Positions 50,096 to 59,925 of a stretch of DNA of 64,000 nucleotides are shown piece by piece; the first letter of the stretch is position 1; each line of letters opens with the position of its first letter. A program made the translations under genes and the position numbers. The notes under the pieces were generated by a model. It ran no database searches, was not told the origin of the DNA, and was given only the letters and a program-made list of their open reading frames with translations. The stretch is from Combretum micranthum (Eukaryota; Streptophyta; Magnoliopsida; Myrtales; Combretaceae), in assembly GCA_024138025.1 (NCBI GenBank), contig JAMXBD010002497.1, positions 124,001 to 188,000 of the forward strand. Reading direction: 5' to 3'.

Positions 50096-50955
50096 AATTC
50101 ATTTTGAGGTGTAATTTCTTTTGTTGAATTAAGCTGTGATATCATTGAATTAACCTCTGAATTTATTACATCCTTTCCTTCTTCATGCACTAAGCTCAAT
50201 TGTAACTCATCCTTACACAAAATTTCTTCAAGATGCTCCTCTACTGAAAAATCAACCACATCAATTGCATAGCATGAATCATCCATACTCATTGGATATT
50301 TCAAGCTGGCAATCTTCACTTCTAAGTCTTCATCTCCTACCCTCAAAGTAAGCTTTCCTTTCTCTACATCAATTAATGCCCTGGCTGTTGCAAGGAAAGG
50401 TCTTCCTAAAATTAAAGGAACATCCCTATCCTCATCCATATCTAGGATCACAAAATCAACCGGATAGATGAAGTTTCCAACTTTACCAAAACATCCTCAA
50501 TGATTCCCCTAGGAATTTTCAAAGATCTATCAGCAAGTTGTAAACTCATCCTAGTAGGTTTTGGTTCTGCAAGACCTAGCTTTTTAAAGAATGAAAAGGG
50601 CATCAAATTGATACTAGCTCCTAAGTCCGCTAAAGCCTTATCAACAGTGATATCACCAACCACACAAGGAATTGTGAAACTCCCCGGATCCTTAAGTTTT
50701 GGTGGAAGCTTATTTTGAATAATGGATGAACAATTAGCTCCACTTCCACAGTAGCAACATCCTCCAATCTCCTCTTATTGGACAAGAGATCTTTTAAAAA
50801 TTTAGCATACTTTGGCATTTGTGAAAGAGCTTCAACAAAAGGAATATTAATATGCAATTGCTTAAAAAGCTCAAGAAATTTACCAAATTGTTCTTTGTCC
50901 TTTGTTTGATTGAGGCGGGAAGGATAAGGAATCCGTGGTGCATACTCCTTCACAG
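50096..50955 (-). pseudogene. Athila aspartic protease region, frameshifted
   Basis: The frame 50953-50630 begins KEYAPRIPYPSRLNQTKDKE, a segment upstream of protease in Athila. A shift near 50740 leads to the frame 50663-50448 with the catalytic motif ALADLGASINLMPFSFFKK; here DLGAS stands where DSGAS/DTGAS occurs in other retroelements, as is usual in Athila. A shift near 50483 joins to 50451-50096 (ILDMDEDRDVPLILGRPFLA). The protease would cleave the polyprotein. A further shift near 50083 (six-T run) separates it from RT. Confidence 0.88.
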
Positions 50956-52462
50956 CGAAGATGGTGATTTCTTTGCTGGTTCCACTTCTTTTTGCTTCAA
51001 TTCTTCTGATTTAGCCTTTGGAACTTCTTCTTTTTCTTGCTCCTGTGATTTTTCAGATTGCAACTCCTTTCCACTTCTTAAGGTGATGGCCTTTGCTTGC
51101 TCTCTTGGATTAGGCTCGGTGTTACTAGGAAGAGAACCCAATTGCCTTTCAGATAACAACTTAGCCATTTGACCAATTTGATTTCAAGATTGTGGATGGA
51201 AGCTTCTTGGTTCCTATGCCTTGCTTCTGAGCCTTGAATGAATTTGGTCAACAATTCTTCCAGATTTGATTTCTTTTCTGGTTGAGGTGGGGCTGGAAGT
51301 TGCAGCAAAGGTTGAGGTGGAGATGGAGCTGGAAGTTGAAGTGGAGGTTGATTTGATCTTTGAAATCCCGGAGGTGGATAATTAGTCCTTTGAGGATTTG
51401 CATTACCATAGCTGAAATTGGGGTGATTGCGCCAACCCGGATTGTATGTGTTGCTATAAGGATTATTTTGTTGCCTATTTTGGTTTCCCAAATAATCAAC
51501 ATGCTCCTGATGATCAAAGAAGTTGCTATGATCTTCCGATGATTCTCCAAATTGGTTTATAGGATTTGATGTGTTCTTGATGCTAGCAACTTGCTTACTC
51601 AAAGCATCCATTTTAGCAACAATGGAGGTCATGAGATCTACCTCATACAATCCAGCTGTTCTTTGTTTGCCTCGGTTATTTCCCCATTGGTAATTATTTC
51701 TTGCCATATCTTCAAAAAGCTTCAAGGACTCTTCCGGTGTCTTAGAATTCAAAGTACCTCCAGCTGAGGCATCCACTAGTTGCCTTGTAGTTGTGTTCAA
51801 ACCATTATAAAAGGTTTGCACTTGCATCCATGATGGTAATTGATGATGTGGACATCGCCTTAACAATTCCTTCCACCTTTGCCATGCATCATACAAAGTT
51901 TCTGAATCATTTTGAACAAAAGAAGAGATATCATTCCTTAGCTTGGCTGTTTTACATGGAGGAAAGTAATTATCCAAAAATTGTTTAACCATATCCTCCC
52001 AACTAGTAATAGTTCCAGCTCCTAAGGAAGTCAACCAATTCTTAGCTTTCCCTCTCAATGAAAAGGGAAAAAGTCTAAGACGCACGGCATCATCAGCAAC
52101 TCCATTGCTTTTAAAAGTTTCACAAATTTCTAAGAAACTTTGGATATGTGCATGTGGATCCTCATCCGGAAGTCCATCAAACTGACAATATTGCTGCAAA
52201 AGTTGGATGACAACACCTTTAATTTCAAAGTTATTAGCCCCAATGGGAGGCTTCACAATAGTTGGACCGGTGCCATCAAGAGTAGGCCTTGAATACTCCA
52301 AATTGGTTTTAGGATATTCTCCAGCCATGACTTGTTCTTCCTCTTGCTTAATCTGGAATGATTGCTCAGAATGTTCAGCAACTATGTTCTTCCTATTTTT
52401 ACGGAGTGTTCTCTCGATTTCAGAGTCTAAATCGAGAAGATTTGTCGGAAGGCTCGTTGTCA
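50950..52462 (-). pseudogene. Athila gag, minus strand, nearly full length
   Basis: Same Gag as at 40177-41256, but it continues through the proline-rich C-terminal part (NPYSNTYNPGWRNHPNFSYG; LQLPAPSPPQPLLQLPAPPQ). A frameshift near 51180 moves reading to 51168-50950 (MAKLLSERQLGSLPSNTEPN; ITLRSGKELQSEKSQEQEKE). The element DNA begins at 52462 (minus strand TGACAACGAGCC, the gag start less its A). The open frame therefore continues upstream into host LTR DNA, giving a chimeric N-terminus (MSDRVRRT) that is not part of the element. No zinc knuckle was seen. Gag forms the particle that packages the RNA. Confidence 0.9.
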
Positions 52463-55400
52463 ATGTCCTTCGAACCCGATCGGACAAAGTTCTCGAAACA
52501 CGTGTCTGGAAGCCTGGAATAGTAAAAATATTCTGAATACACCGTTATACTCGTAAAAATATAAGTTTTCCAAAAATATCAGTTTCGTAATTTTTCGGTA
52601 AGTAAAAATAACAGATATAGCTATTATACGCGTATTTTCTTACTACCGGTACTTTATTAGTCATATCTACTTTATATTACACTATTCATTACTATTCTAT
52701 ACTATTCTTTTATCTCTACTTTTTCTTACACCTATTCTTACACTCTACATAACCTATAAACTCAACTTTTTACCTTTCCCATAACTTTATACCACATCTA
52801 CTTTACATATTATATCTTTTATCTTTCCAAAAAGTCAAAAAAATAAAACAAATCCCCCTCCTACAAGCATGGCCGGCGCCCCTTGTCCCTCTCCCCCTCT
52901 CAAATTGTTTTATTTTTTTTTATTTTAATCACACAAAAACCACTCCTCAATTTCCTATAAATACCCCCCTTCTCTTTCACTTCTTTCACACCACTTCTAC
53001 ACTAAAGTTACTCTCTCAAAATCTCTCAAGAATTTCTCTCCAAGAAGTTCTTTCAAGAAGTCCTCTTTAGCTCATCCCCTTTAGGTAAAAATTCTTCAAG
53101 AAGTTTTCATGTTCATCTACTTAGTATGAACTTAATGTGTGTTTTCTAAAACCATGAAGGTTAAGAAAGCAACAATAGGTTCATACTTTGTTTTTATCCA
53201 TAATCATAATTCCTTTATGTTCATGTTTCTTTTATATTCATTTATGTTCTCTTATGTTCATTTATGTCTCTTTTATGTTCATAACTATCTACTATATCTA
53301 TATAGCTATATATACTATTTAGAGCATATAAGCTCATGATCTTGCAATTTATTTACCTTTCATGCAATTTATTTACTTCAATGCAATATATTTATTTCAA
53401 GTTGTTTTTAAGACTAGTCTCTATTCTTAGACTTGTCCTCATCAAGTCAAAACAAGCTTTTCTTCCTTTCATTTTATTTCATTATGGGACTAGTTTACTT
53501 CTTAGTCCCGGGAGCCTTGAAAAAGCTAAGACACCAATACTTGACTTTATTATCTATGCTATTTTGTCTATTATTATTCTCATAATCATGTTCATTTAGA
53601 TTGTTATCCAAAAATTTTATTTTCTAAAGATAATTAAACAAAAGAAAGATTTTTGTCACTGAAAATAAGTTTATGAAGCATAAAAATATATAGATAACAA
53701 AAATAAACTCAATCATTTTCATGATACAAAAAGAACTCACTATAATTTTATAAACTACTTTTGCTTTGAAAAGCTACTAAAATCTTTATCATTCCACCTT
53801 GTTTTTCAAAAGAAAATATTTGTTGATAAAATGGTTCTTTTCATAAAAAGATAAATAAGATGAATGGCTAAAGGAATTTTTTTCAAGAAAAGACCTTTAC
53901 AAATAGGAAAAGGAAATCTATGATTTGAAAACAAAAATAAAGTTATTCCTTTTCAAAGTTACAAGAGGAAATAATAATATTTTAGAAACTAGTTTTCTAC
54001 AAAAAGTTCTTAATTATTCCACATTATTTTTATAAAGAAAACAAATTTTCATGCATGGATGACTTTATGAAAAACATAAGATATAAGAAAAGAATGAGAT
54101 ATTTTAAGTAAAGATTTTTGCAAAAACAAATGAACAAAGGAATTTGCGCAAGAAGAATAAATATGAAGAAAAGCATATTTCCTAAAAGACTTCAAAATAG
54201 TATTAGAGTAACTTAGAAAGTAGAAAATTTTATTTTCAAAAGTTTCTTGGAAAGGGATAATAAAACCAACATAAAACGTTTTTAGAAAACAAAGAAAGCA
54301 AGGTATTCATTTCAAAGAAATTTACAAAAACAATTTCCGAAAAGCTCAACCCGACATTGTTTTACCTAAGAAAAATAATTGGACAACAAGACACTTGAGC
54401 ATGCTTAAATATGAGTTATATAGTTATAAAAAGAGAATTTTTCAACTATATAGATAACTAAGTATTTATCAAACAAATTTTAATTTCTTGAACCAAAGTT
54501 GTTTTTACTTGGAAATCCGTGGTGAATTTCGTCGCTACTTTTTCAGAGCCTACATGGCTTTGTTTTTTGGGAAATAATTTTGGAAATGGGTAGATCTTTT
54601 CAAGTAGGTAGAAATCGGTATATTATATGCACGATTCCGAGTTAAAATGACCAAGTTATGGCCATTTTAAGTTGGAACATTCTTTTATACGAACTTTGAC
54701 GTTCTTTTGACATTGTTTTGTCAAAATTCAAGAAAATCATCAAGAAAAACTCATTGTGGGTATTTTCTTTGGCTAGGTGACCCCGAGAAAGGATTCCTTT
54801 ACCTCGAGGATTATTACGATTAAGTGGAGTGTGTGAACGACTCATCCGCTTAGAGGAATAGACGACAATGGCATCGTGAGTTTATTTCATTAAATGCTAT
54901 ACTTGTTGTGCTTGTAAATTAGTTGCACTAGAGTTAGGAAAAGTTAAACCGATATGTATTAAATGAAAATTCTCTGAAGGAATTTTAAGAAGATCGAAGC
55001 CGGAATTGTTTTAAGTGATTGTTTTAGTATAATATTGATTTGTGTGAAATTCCTTGATCGCCATAAATTTGAAAATAATTATGTTATGACTTTATAAATT
55101 AATGAACTCATGCATACCACGAAGTGAGTCACATTGCATGTTGGGTTATTATCCTTGGGTGAGAAGGATAGTAAGCTCATGTCGAAAGCAACACTTGGTG
55201 GGAGATCCGAAAGCGATTGCTTGGCAGCTTAATGGAATATGCTTGGCGGTAGATCCGAAAGCAAGGTCAATCAAGTAGATTCGGAATGCTCGACGATGAG
55301 TGCTCGTGAGCAAGAAAACTTTTATTTAAAACTACTTGAATTGAGGTTACGTATCACCAAACCCCGAATGGAGGGCGTAAATCCATTCAACATATCGTTC

Positions 55401-55917
55401 CCGGAAAACTATATGCTTGTTTGCCCACGTGCTTGTGCATTACATTTGTTTGATTAAATCAACTTGATTGAATCTTGTTACAAGAAGTTATTTATGGAAA
55501 TAGTTCTCACTAAGCCTATTAGCTTATACCCCAATAGATATCTTTTGCAGTTTTCGTACTTATGGTTAAGGCCACGTGGACCCTGCGGACAGGTAATCTC
55601 TTTTGGTCAATAGGAACTTAGATAGAGTGTAGAATAGTGTTAACATGCAAATATTCATATGATAGATTAGTAATCAAGAGAATTGCCCTTAAGTTTGTAA
55701 AGTCTTTGCCATGAATGAATAATTATTGTGAATCCTCTTTTCTTAATATGTTTTATACTCCTTAAGCTTCATAAGTCCATATATGGTCCTCTAAAGTTGT
55801 TGAAAGTATGCCTTACACTTAGTATAAAGCTTTTGGGAATGGCTAAGGTTGTCATACTTAAGCTTTAATTTAAGTGTGGTGGACTGTCACGTTTAGGGTA
55901 CCCACTGGGGCTTGACA
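52463..55917 (+). mobile_element. Right part of the interrupted solo LTR
   Basis: Continues the LTR from 38575: atgtccttcgaacccgatcgg follows on from gaaattcgggtgtc at the left, as in the intact LTR at 30551-34640. TATA box tataaata at 52956-52963, leader with ctctc repeats, then AT-rich body. Small open frames inside are not conserved with the sister LTR. Confidence 0.9.
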
Positions 55918-57281
55918 CATTATGAAGCCCATAAACAACAAAGTGAAGTCTTGTTAACCTGCAAAAAGATCAAATAAGTTAAAAAGAAAATATCAAAAAA
56001 CAAAAAACAAAATCAAATCATAACAAAAGAGAAGGAAAAATTATCATCGATAAAGGGAGAACAATAATAATAATAACAAAATTCCACATGGTATACCTCC
56101 TCTATCTTCGGTGGAATGACCTGCTACTAATGAAAGATGAAGGTGTCAAGATAAGCCACCAAAGATTGCCCTAACTTGAGAGCAAGTAAATTATTGTACA
56201 ATTGGAAAAAACTCGAAATTGGAATCTTTAGCTCTACACATGTCTTAAGCCTACTCAATTTCCTGTTCGAATTTCCTTACTTCCAGGGATCGCATCTCTA
56301 CATGTAAGCTGTCGGAGATTGGCTAGTTCGTCTTGTTGAAAATGCTAGAAAAGGATGATTGTGTTGCTTCCTTTCAATTAAAGAGAGATGACTAGTGTCA
56401 TTGATGACTTGTGAAGCTTACGGATGCTCGGTGCTTTACCTACCACCTGCGAGGTGAAGTTTAGCATTGTTTTCGATAATGCAGTCTTCTAACGATTACT
56501 CCTCTTGAAGTCATACCAACCAATGAATGTTCTCGATTTTTTATAAGCAAAAAAAAAAGGAATAAAAGAAAATGACAATTACAAAAGGTATGGCGGTTAC
56601 AAAAAAAATAAAAGAAAATGGTAGTTACAAAAGCTATGGTGGTTACAAAAGGAATAAAAGAAAATGTCAATTACAAAACTATGATGGTTACAAAAATGAA
56701 TAAAAGAAAATGTTAGTTACAAAAGCTATGGTGGTTACTTACGCGATAGCTTCGCCCCGAAGCTTTACATCACTTACGCAACAGCATTTGCCCATTTACC
56801 GCTATGCTTTAGAGCTTATCTTAATGCTTTCATTCAAATATTAAGCATTATTAAAAAATAAAAAGAAGAAGAAGACAAGATGATCATCATAAACTTGCAA
56901 TATGAAATAAATGCAAGGAATGAATCTCTCAACAGCAATTTGAAAAGGAAGGATATTTCATGTTACTTCAATCCATAAAAGAAATCCTAAGACATATTGG
57001 TCTACTTAGTAACCTAAGTGCTTATGCAACAACAAAATTGCTTCAGCAGATATTCTACAACAAGTTTGAAGAAGACTACTTCAACTCACTTTACTTCATC
57101 CTCAAATATAACAAGTTTGGTTCATTAACAAACATAAGAAGTATTGGCTATATCAATGCAGTACACAACTCCATGTCAAGTGCAACTTCTTATTAGTGTT
57201 CTACAACAACTCTGAAGAGAACATCAACTTAATGAAATACCCAAAACCCCCTTTATGACTTTGCTAAAGAAGCTTTTGGCT
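55918..57281 (+). other. 3' non-coding region of the gag-only element, part 2
   Basis: Resumes after the TSD catta. No protein motif. Holds the 46-bp repeat array and leads into the PPT and 3' LTR. The 78-codon open frame at 56960-57196 has no recognised similarity. Confidence 0.6.
56561..56744. repeat. Tandem repeat, four copies of 46 bp
   Basis: aataaaagaaaatg at 56561, 56607, 56653 and 56699 (exact 46-bp period). Each unit continues with ttacaaaa-ctatggtggttacaaaa. This is a second, unrelated array in the same element's 3' region. Confidence 0.96.
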
Positions 57282-57292
57282 AAGGGACAAAA
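57282..57292 (+). promoter_or_regulatory. Polypurine tract of the gag-only element
   Basis: aagggacaaaa directly before the LTR start tgtaaaag. It marks the LTR at 57293 as a 3' LTR. Confidence 0.82.
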
Positions 57293-58108
57293 TGTAAAAG
57301 ATCATTTTGATAATTGGGCTTTTAGCCTAATTTAATGCCATAGGCCGGTCTTCTGGGCTAGTGATAGGGCTTAAAAGACCGAGTCTAATAAGGGATGTCG
57401 TAGAGAAATTTCGCTTGATAGGCTCGAAATCAGACTGGTTTATTTCGCTTTCAGCCTTCTTCAGATTTCTTATGTGCAAAAAGTAGACTCTAAAAATATG
57501 TTCATGGGTTAATTTGGGCTTTATTTGCCTAAAATAGGACTTATTGGAATAAAATGAGCGTATTTTTATTTTATATTAAAAGATAGGCTATTTTAATAAA
57601 AAATGGACTCCATTTTATTACAAAAGCCCTCTTTTTCTTCCAGGCCTATATCCAAAACCCATGCCCATATTAATAAAAGAATGGATAGATTTTGGTTGTC
57701 GGATTCATAAAAGAGATCCAATGGCTACAAGCAATACTTCATCTCAACCATCCATCTGGATTCATCCAACGGCTACTGCTAGCCTCCAACATCGATAAAT
57801 AAGATGTTTCTCCTCTCATTTGGGGGCATTCTGCAGATTGCTAAGATTGAGAGCAATGCAGATACTCTGCTGAAACATCTTCAAGAAAGATCAAAGCATC
57901 TATTCTACTAAGAACGAGTCAAAAACGATTGAGTCTACTTGATTTGATCTTCTATCACACTCGTGTACTCAAGAAATCGGGTTTACTTGTTCCTCCTCCC
58001 ATGCCTCTCTTTACAACATCCTACACGTGTCATCAATTTAGGACTTCTCTCGGGTTGACTGCCATGCCTATCATATGTGATCGGCCAGCTACAGTAACCC
58101 ACCACACA
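57293..58108 (+). mobile_element. 3' LTR of the gag-only Gypsy element
   Basis: Starts tgtaaaagatcattttg and ends near acccaccacaca; 816 bp, aligned end to end with 26176-27001. Followed by aaact, close to the aaaac preceding the 5' LTR. Confidence 0.92.
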
Positions 58109-58123
58109 AAACTATCACACCCT

Positions 58124-58128
<5 letters not shown>

Positions 58129-58164
<36 letters not shown>

Positions 58165-58183
58165 TAATAATAATAATAATAAT
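58129..58183. repeat. (TAA)n microsatellite
   Basis: An almost pure TAA run with one interruption (aatataataa), just outside the gag-only element. The Leu/Ile-rich open frame on the minus strand is an artefact of it. Confidence 0.97.
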
Positions 58184-58614
58184 ATTTAAGTAAATAAATA
58201 ATAAATAATAACTTTTTAAAAAAATATTATTATGATTATTTACAAAACATTGCCACACCTTGAAAATTTTTAATGCTTTTTCAATACTAGTATATGAACA
58301 TATCATTCTTAAATGGTATAAACCTGCTATTAGGCATTGCCATAAGGTTGGTTTGAAACCGTAACTCTTCTATCCTTCCCTACCGGGTCAAAGATCTAAA
58401 TCCGAATCGATGGCAGAATCCGATCCAATCATGAACCCATTCGTGTGCCCAGCAATAAACCAATTTAGACACAACAAGTCCACATGGTTTGTTAACAAAA
58501 AAAAAAAAAAAAAAAGAGAAAAAGGTTTCAAAGGAACATTAACAAATATAAATTAGAAAATAATGCATAAATTAAAAAAAAAAGTAAATAACATTCATTA
58601 TTTAGACCACTTTT
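58184..58614. other. Unassigned AT-rich DNA
   Basis: Between the gag-only element and the Copia element. A-run at 58497-58515; no coding signal. Contains the left TSD copy catat at 58615-58619. Confidence 0.5.
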
Positions 58615-58619
58615 CATAT

Positions 58620-59316
58620 TGTTAGAAAAAGATCCTACCTTTTCCTCTTACCAAAGAGATTAACAATAAACAAATTATAAATAAAAAATGCGAAATTGAA
58701 ATAACACTAGGATTTTTACTTGGAAAATCTAATACAGAAAAAACCATGGGACTACCACACGCACAAATCTTCCACCATGAAAAATGGGATTACAATTTGT
58801 CTCACTAGTCACAGCTAGTGGATTACTCAATCTCACCAATCAACAGGTGGAAACAACAACAAACAACTTTCTCTCTTTAGATTCTCTCCCTAGGTTGTGA
58901 GATAGCCTCTCTGTGTCTCTTTCTGTAATGTGATAAGACAAAATAGGAATGAATAATATAAAACAAGGAAAACAATTCAAGCAAATGAAGGCTGACACAT
59001 TATAAAACAAAGCTGAGGGCTCATATTGCATGTTGCAATTTTTAGCATTTTCAACGTCGCCCGTACACCAACGGCCTTCTCCTCTAGGTCGGTGGCTTTG
59101 AAGGCAACCTAGTCTAATGCGTGCTTTTGGCAAAAATTGCAATTTCCTCTCAATTCAAAGGCTGATTGTACACTTTTTTAGGTCGGTGGCTTACATTGTT
59201 CCAAGGCCTTGTTTGCATTAAAACTCCTTGTTTTTCCACTTTTCTTCCAAGTATATGCCATATACTTAGGAGTTGCTAGTTGTAGACCCATATGAGCTGA
59301 ATCTACAACCGAAACA
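58620..59316 (-). mobile_element. Copia 3' LTR
   Basis: Minus strand starts tgtttcggttgtagattcag and ends in ca at 58620-58621 complement (plus strand tgttagaaaaag). Matches 62150-62866 throughout. Confidence 0.95.
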
Positions 59317-59328
59317 ATCTCCCTTCAG
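59317..59328 (-). promoter_or_regulatory. Copia polypurine tract
   Basis: Minus strand ctgaagggagat directly before the LTR start. Confidence 0.85.
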
Positions 59329-59925
59329 CTCATATGGGGGGTTCCCACACTGCAACTTTCTTGCAATAGATAAGCTTCTCTTGGATAGAGCCTTGGTCAT
59401 CATATTGATGCATTATCATTAGTATGGATCTTCCCAAGCTTCAACTGTTTTGACTCAAGTACATCCTGAATCCAACAGTACTTGACATCAATATGTTTGG
59501 ATCTAGAATGGAATATTGGATTCTTGATCAGATGTATCGCACTCTGACTATCACAAAACATCTTCAAGGTTTCCTACTCTTGACCCAATTCTTCAAAAAA
59601 CTTTTTCATCCACAAGATCTCCTTGCAAGCTTTAGTCATAGCTACATATTTTGCCTCAATGGTAGATAGAGCAATACTTTTTGCAACTTAGATTGCCTGA
59701 CACAACTCCTCCTGCATGTGTAATCGAATAACCAGAAGTGGATTTCCTAGAATCCAAATCTCAACCATATTAGCATCTGAAAACCTTTCCAATACAAGCT
59801 TACCACCACCTCCAAACTGCAAACATAACCTAGAAGTGCCCTTGAGATATCTAAGAATCTATTTAACAGCGTCCAATGCTCTTTACCTTGGATCACCTTT
59901 GTAGGGATTTGCGTTAAGGATTTTT
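59329..59925 (-). pseudogene. Copia RNase H region
   Basis: From high to low coordinates: a C-terminal RT remnant (ILRYLKGTSRLCLQFGGGK), RNase H (IALSTIEAKYVAMTKACKEI; MFCDSQSAIHLIKNPIFHSR) and the terminal SKHIDVKYCWI block. Several stops and shifts. It joins directly to the end of integrase near 59910-59925, with no RT palm in between. Confidence 0.85.

Larger units (their letters stand above)
38576..52462. mobile_element. Rearranged Athila (Ty3/Gypsy) insertion with internal inversion
   Basis: A single bounded insertion: left flank gtgtc (38571-38575), right flank atgtc (52463-52467). The matching uninterrupted LTR (near 30942) has this word once, so it is a TSD with one change. The left half (38576-41256) is plus strand: LTR, PBS and the first 1,080 bp of gag. 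The right half (41257-52462) is minus strand: a truncated 3' LTR, PPT, ORF1, integrase, RNase H, reverse transcriptase, protease and gag, ending exactly at the gag start codon (minus strand TGACAACG). The minus-strand 5' LTR and PBS are missing. The block is bounded TG...CA. All ORFs of the pol part are frameshifted. Confidence 0.9.
38356..55917 (+). mobile_element. Solo long LTR (Tekay/Del-like), split by the Athila block
   Basis: Starts tgtaaacccctaaattttcg and ends gtacccactggggcttgaca; flanked by a perfect 5-bp TSD catta (38351-38355 and 55918-55922). Excluding the Athila block (38576-52462) and its TSD the LTR is about 3.67 kb. It parallels the LTR at 30551-34640 throughout: start, TATA box, agagcatataagctca phrase, splice-donor-like ttaggtaaaaattctt near 53085 and terminus. 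No gag or pol of its own remains. Confidence 0.92.
26176..58108 (+). mobile_element. Tat/Ogre-like Gypsy element, gag-only, split by nested insertions
   Basis: Two matching LTRs in the same orientation (26176-27001 and 57293-58108) bracket a region holding a PBS, a gag pseudogene, a 3' region with two tandem-repeat arrays and a PPT. Removing the nested LTR insertions (27647-35253 and 38356-55917, each with one TSD copy) leaves about 6.75 kb. No protease, reverse transcriptase, RNase H or integrase occurs in that remainder; gag is followed directly by non-coding repeats. This is the layout of plant non-autonomous retrotransposons that keep only gag. The left flank is aaaac; the right flank reads aaact after the LTR, consistent with a TSD that lost one A, but this is not certain. 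Confidence 0.85.

Noticed and set aside
26176..58108. Treating the LTRs at 26176 and 57293 as two independent solo LTRs
   Set aside because: The first is followed by a PBS and gag and the second is preceded by a PPT; the flanks aaaac / aaact are also compatible with one insertion.
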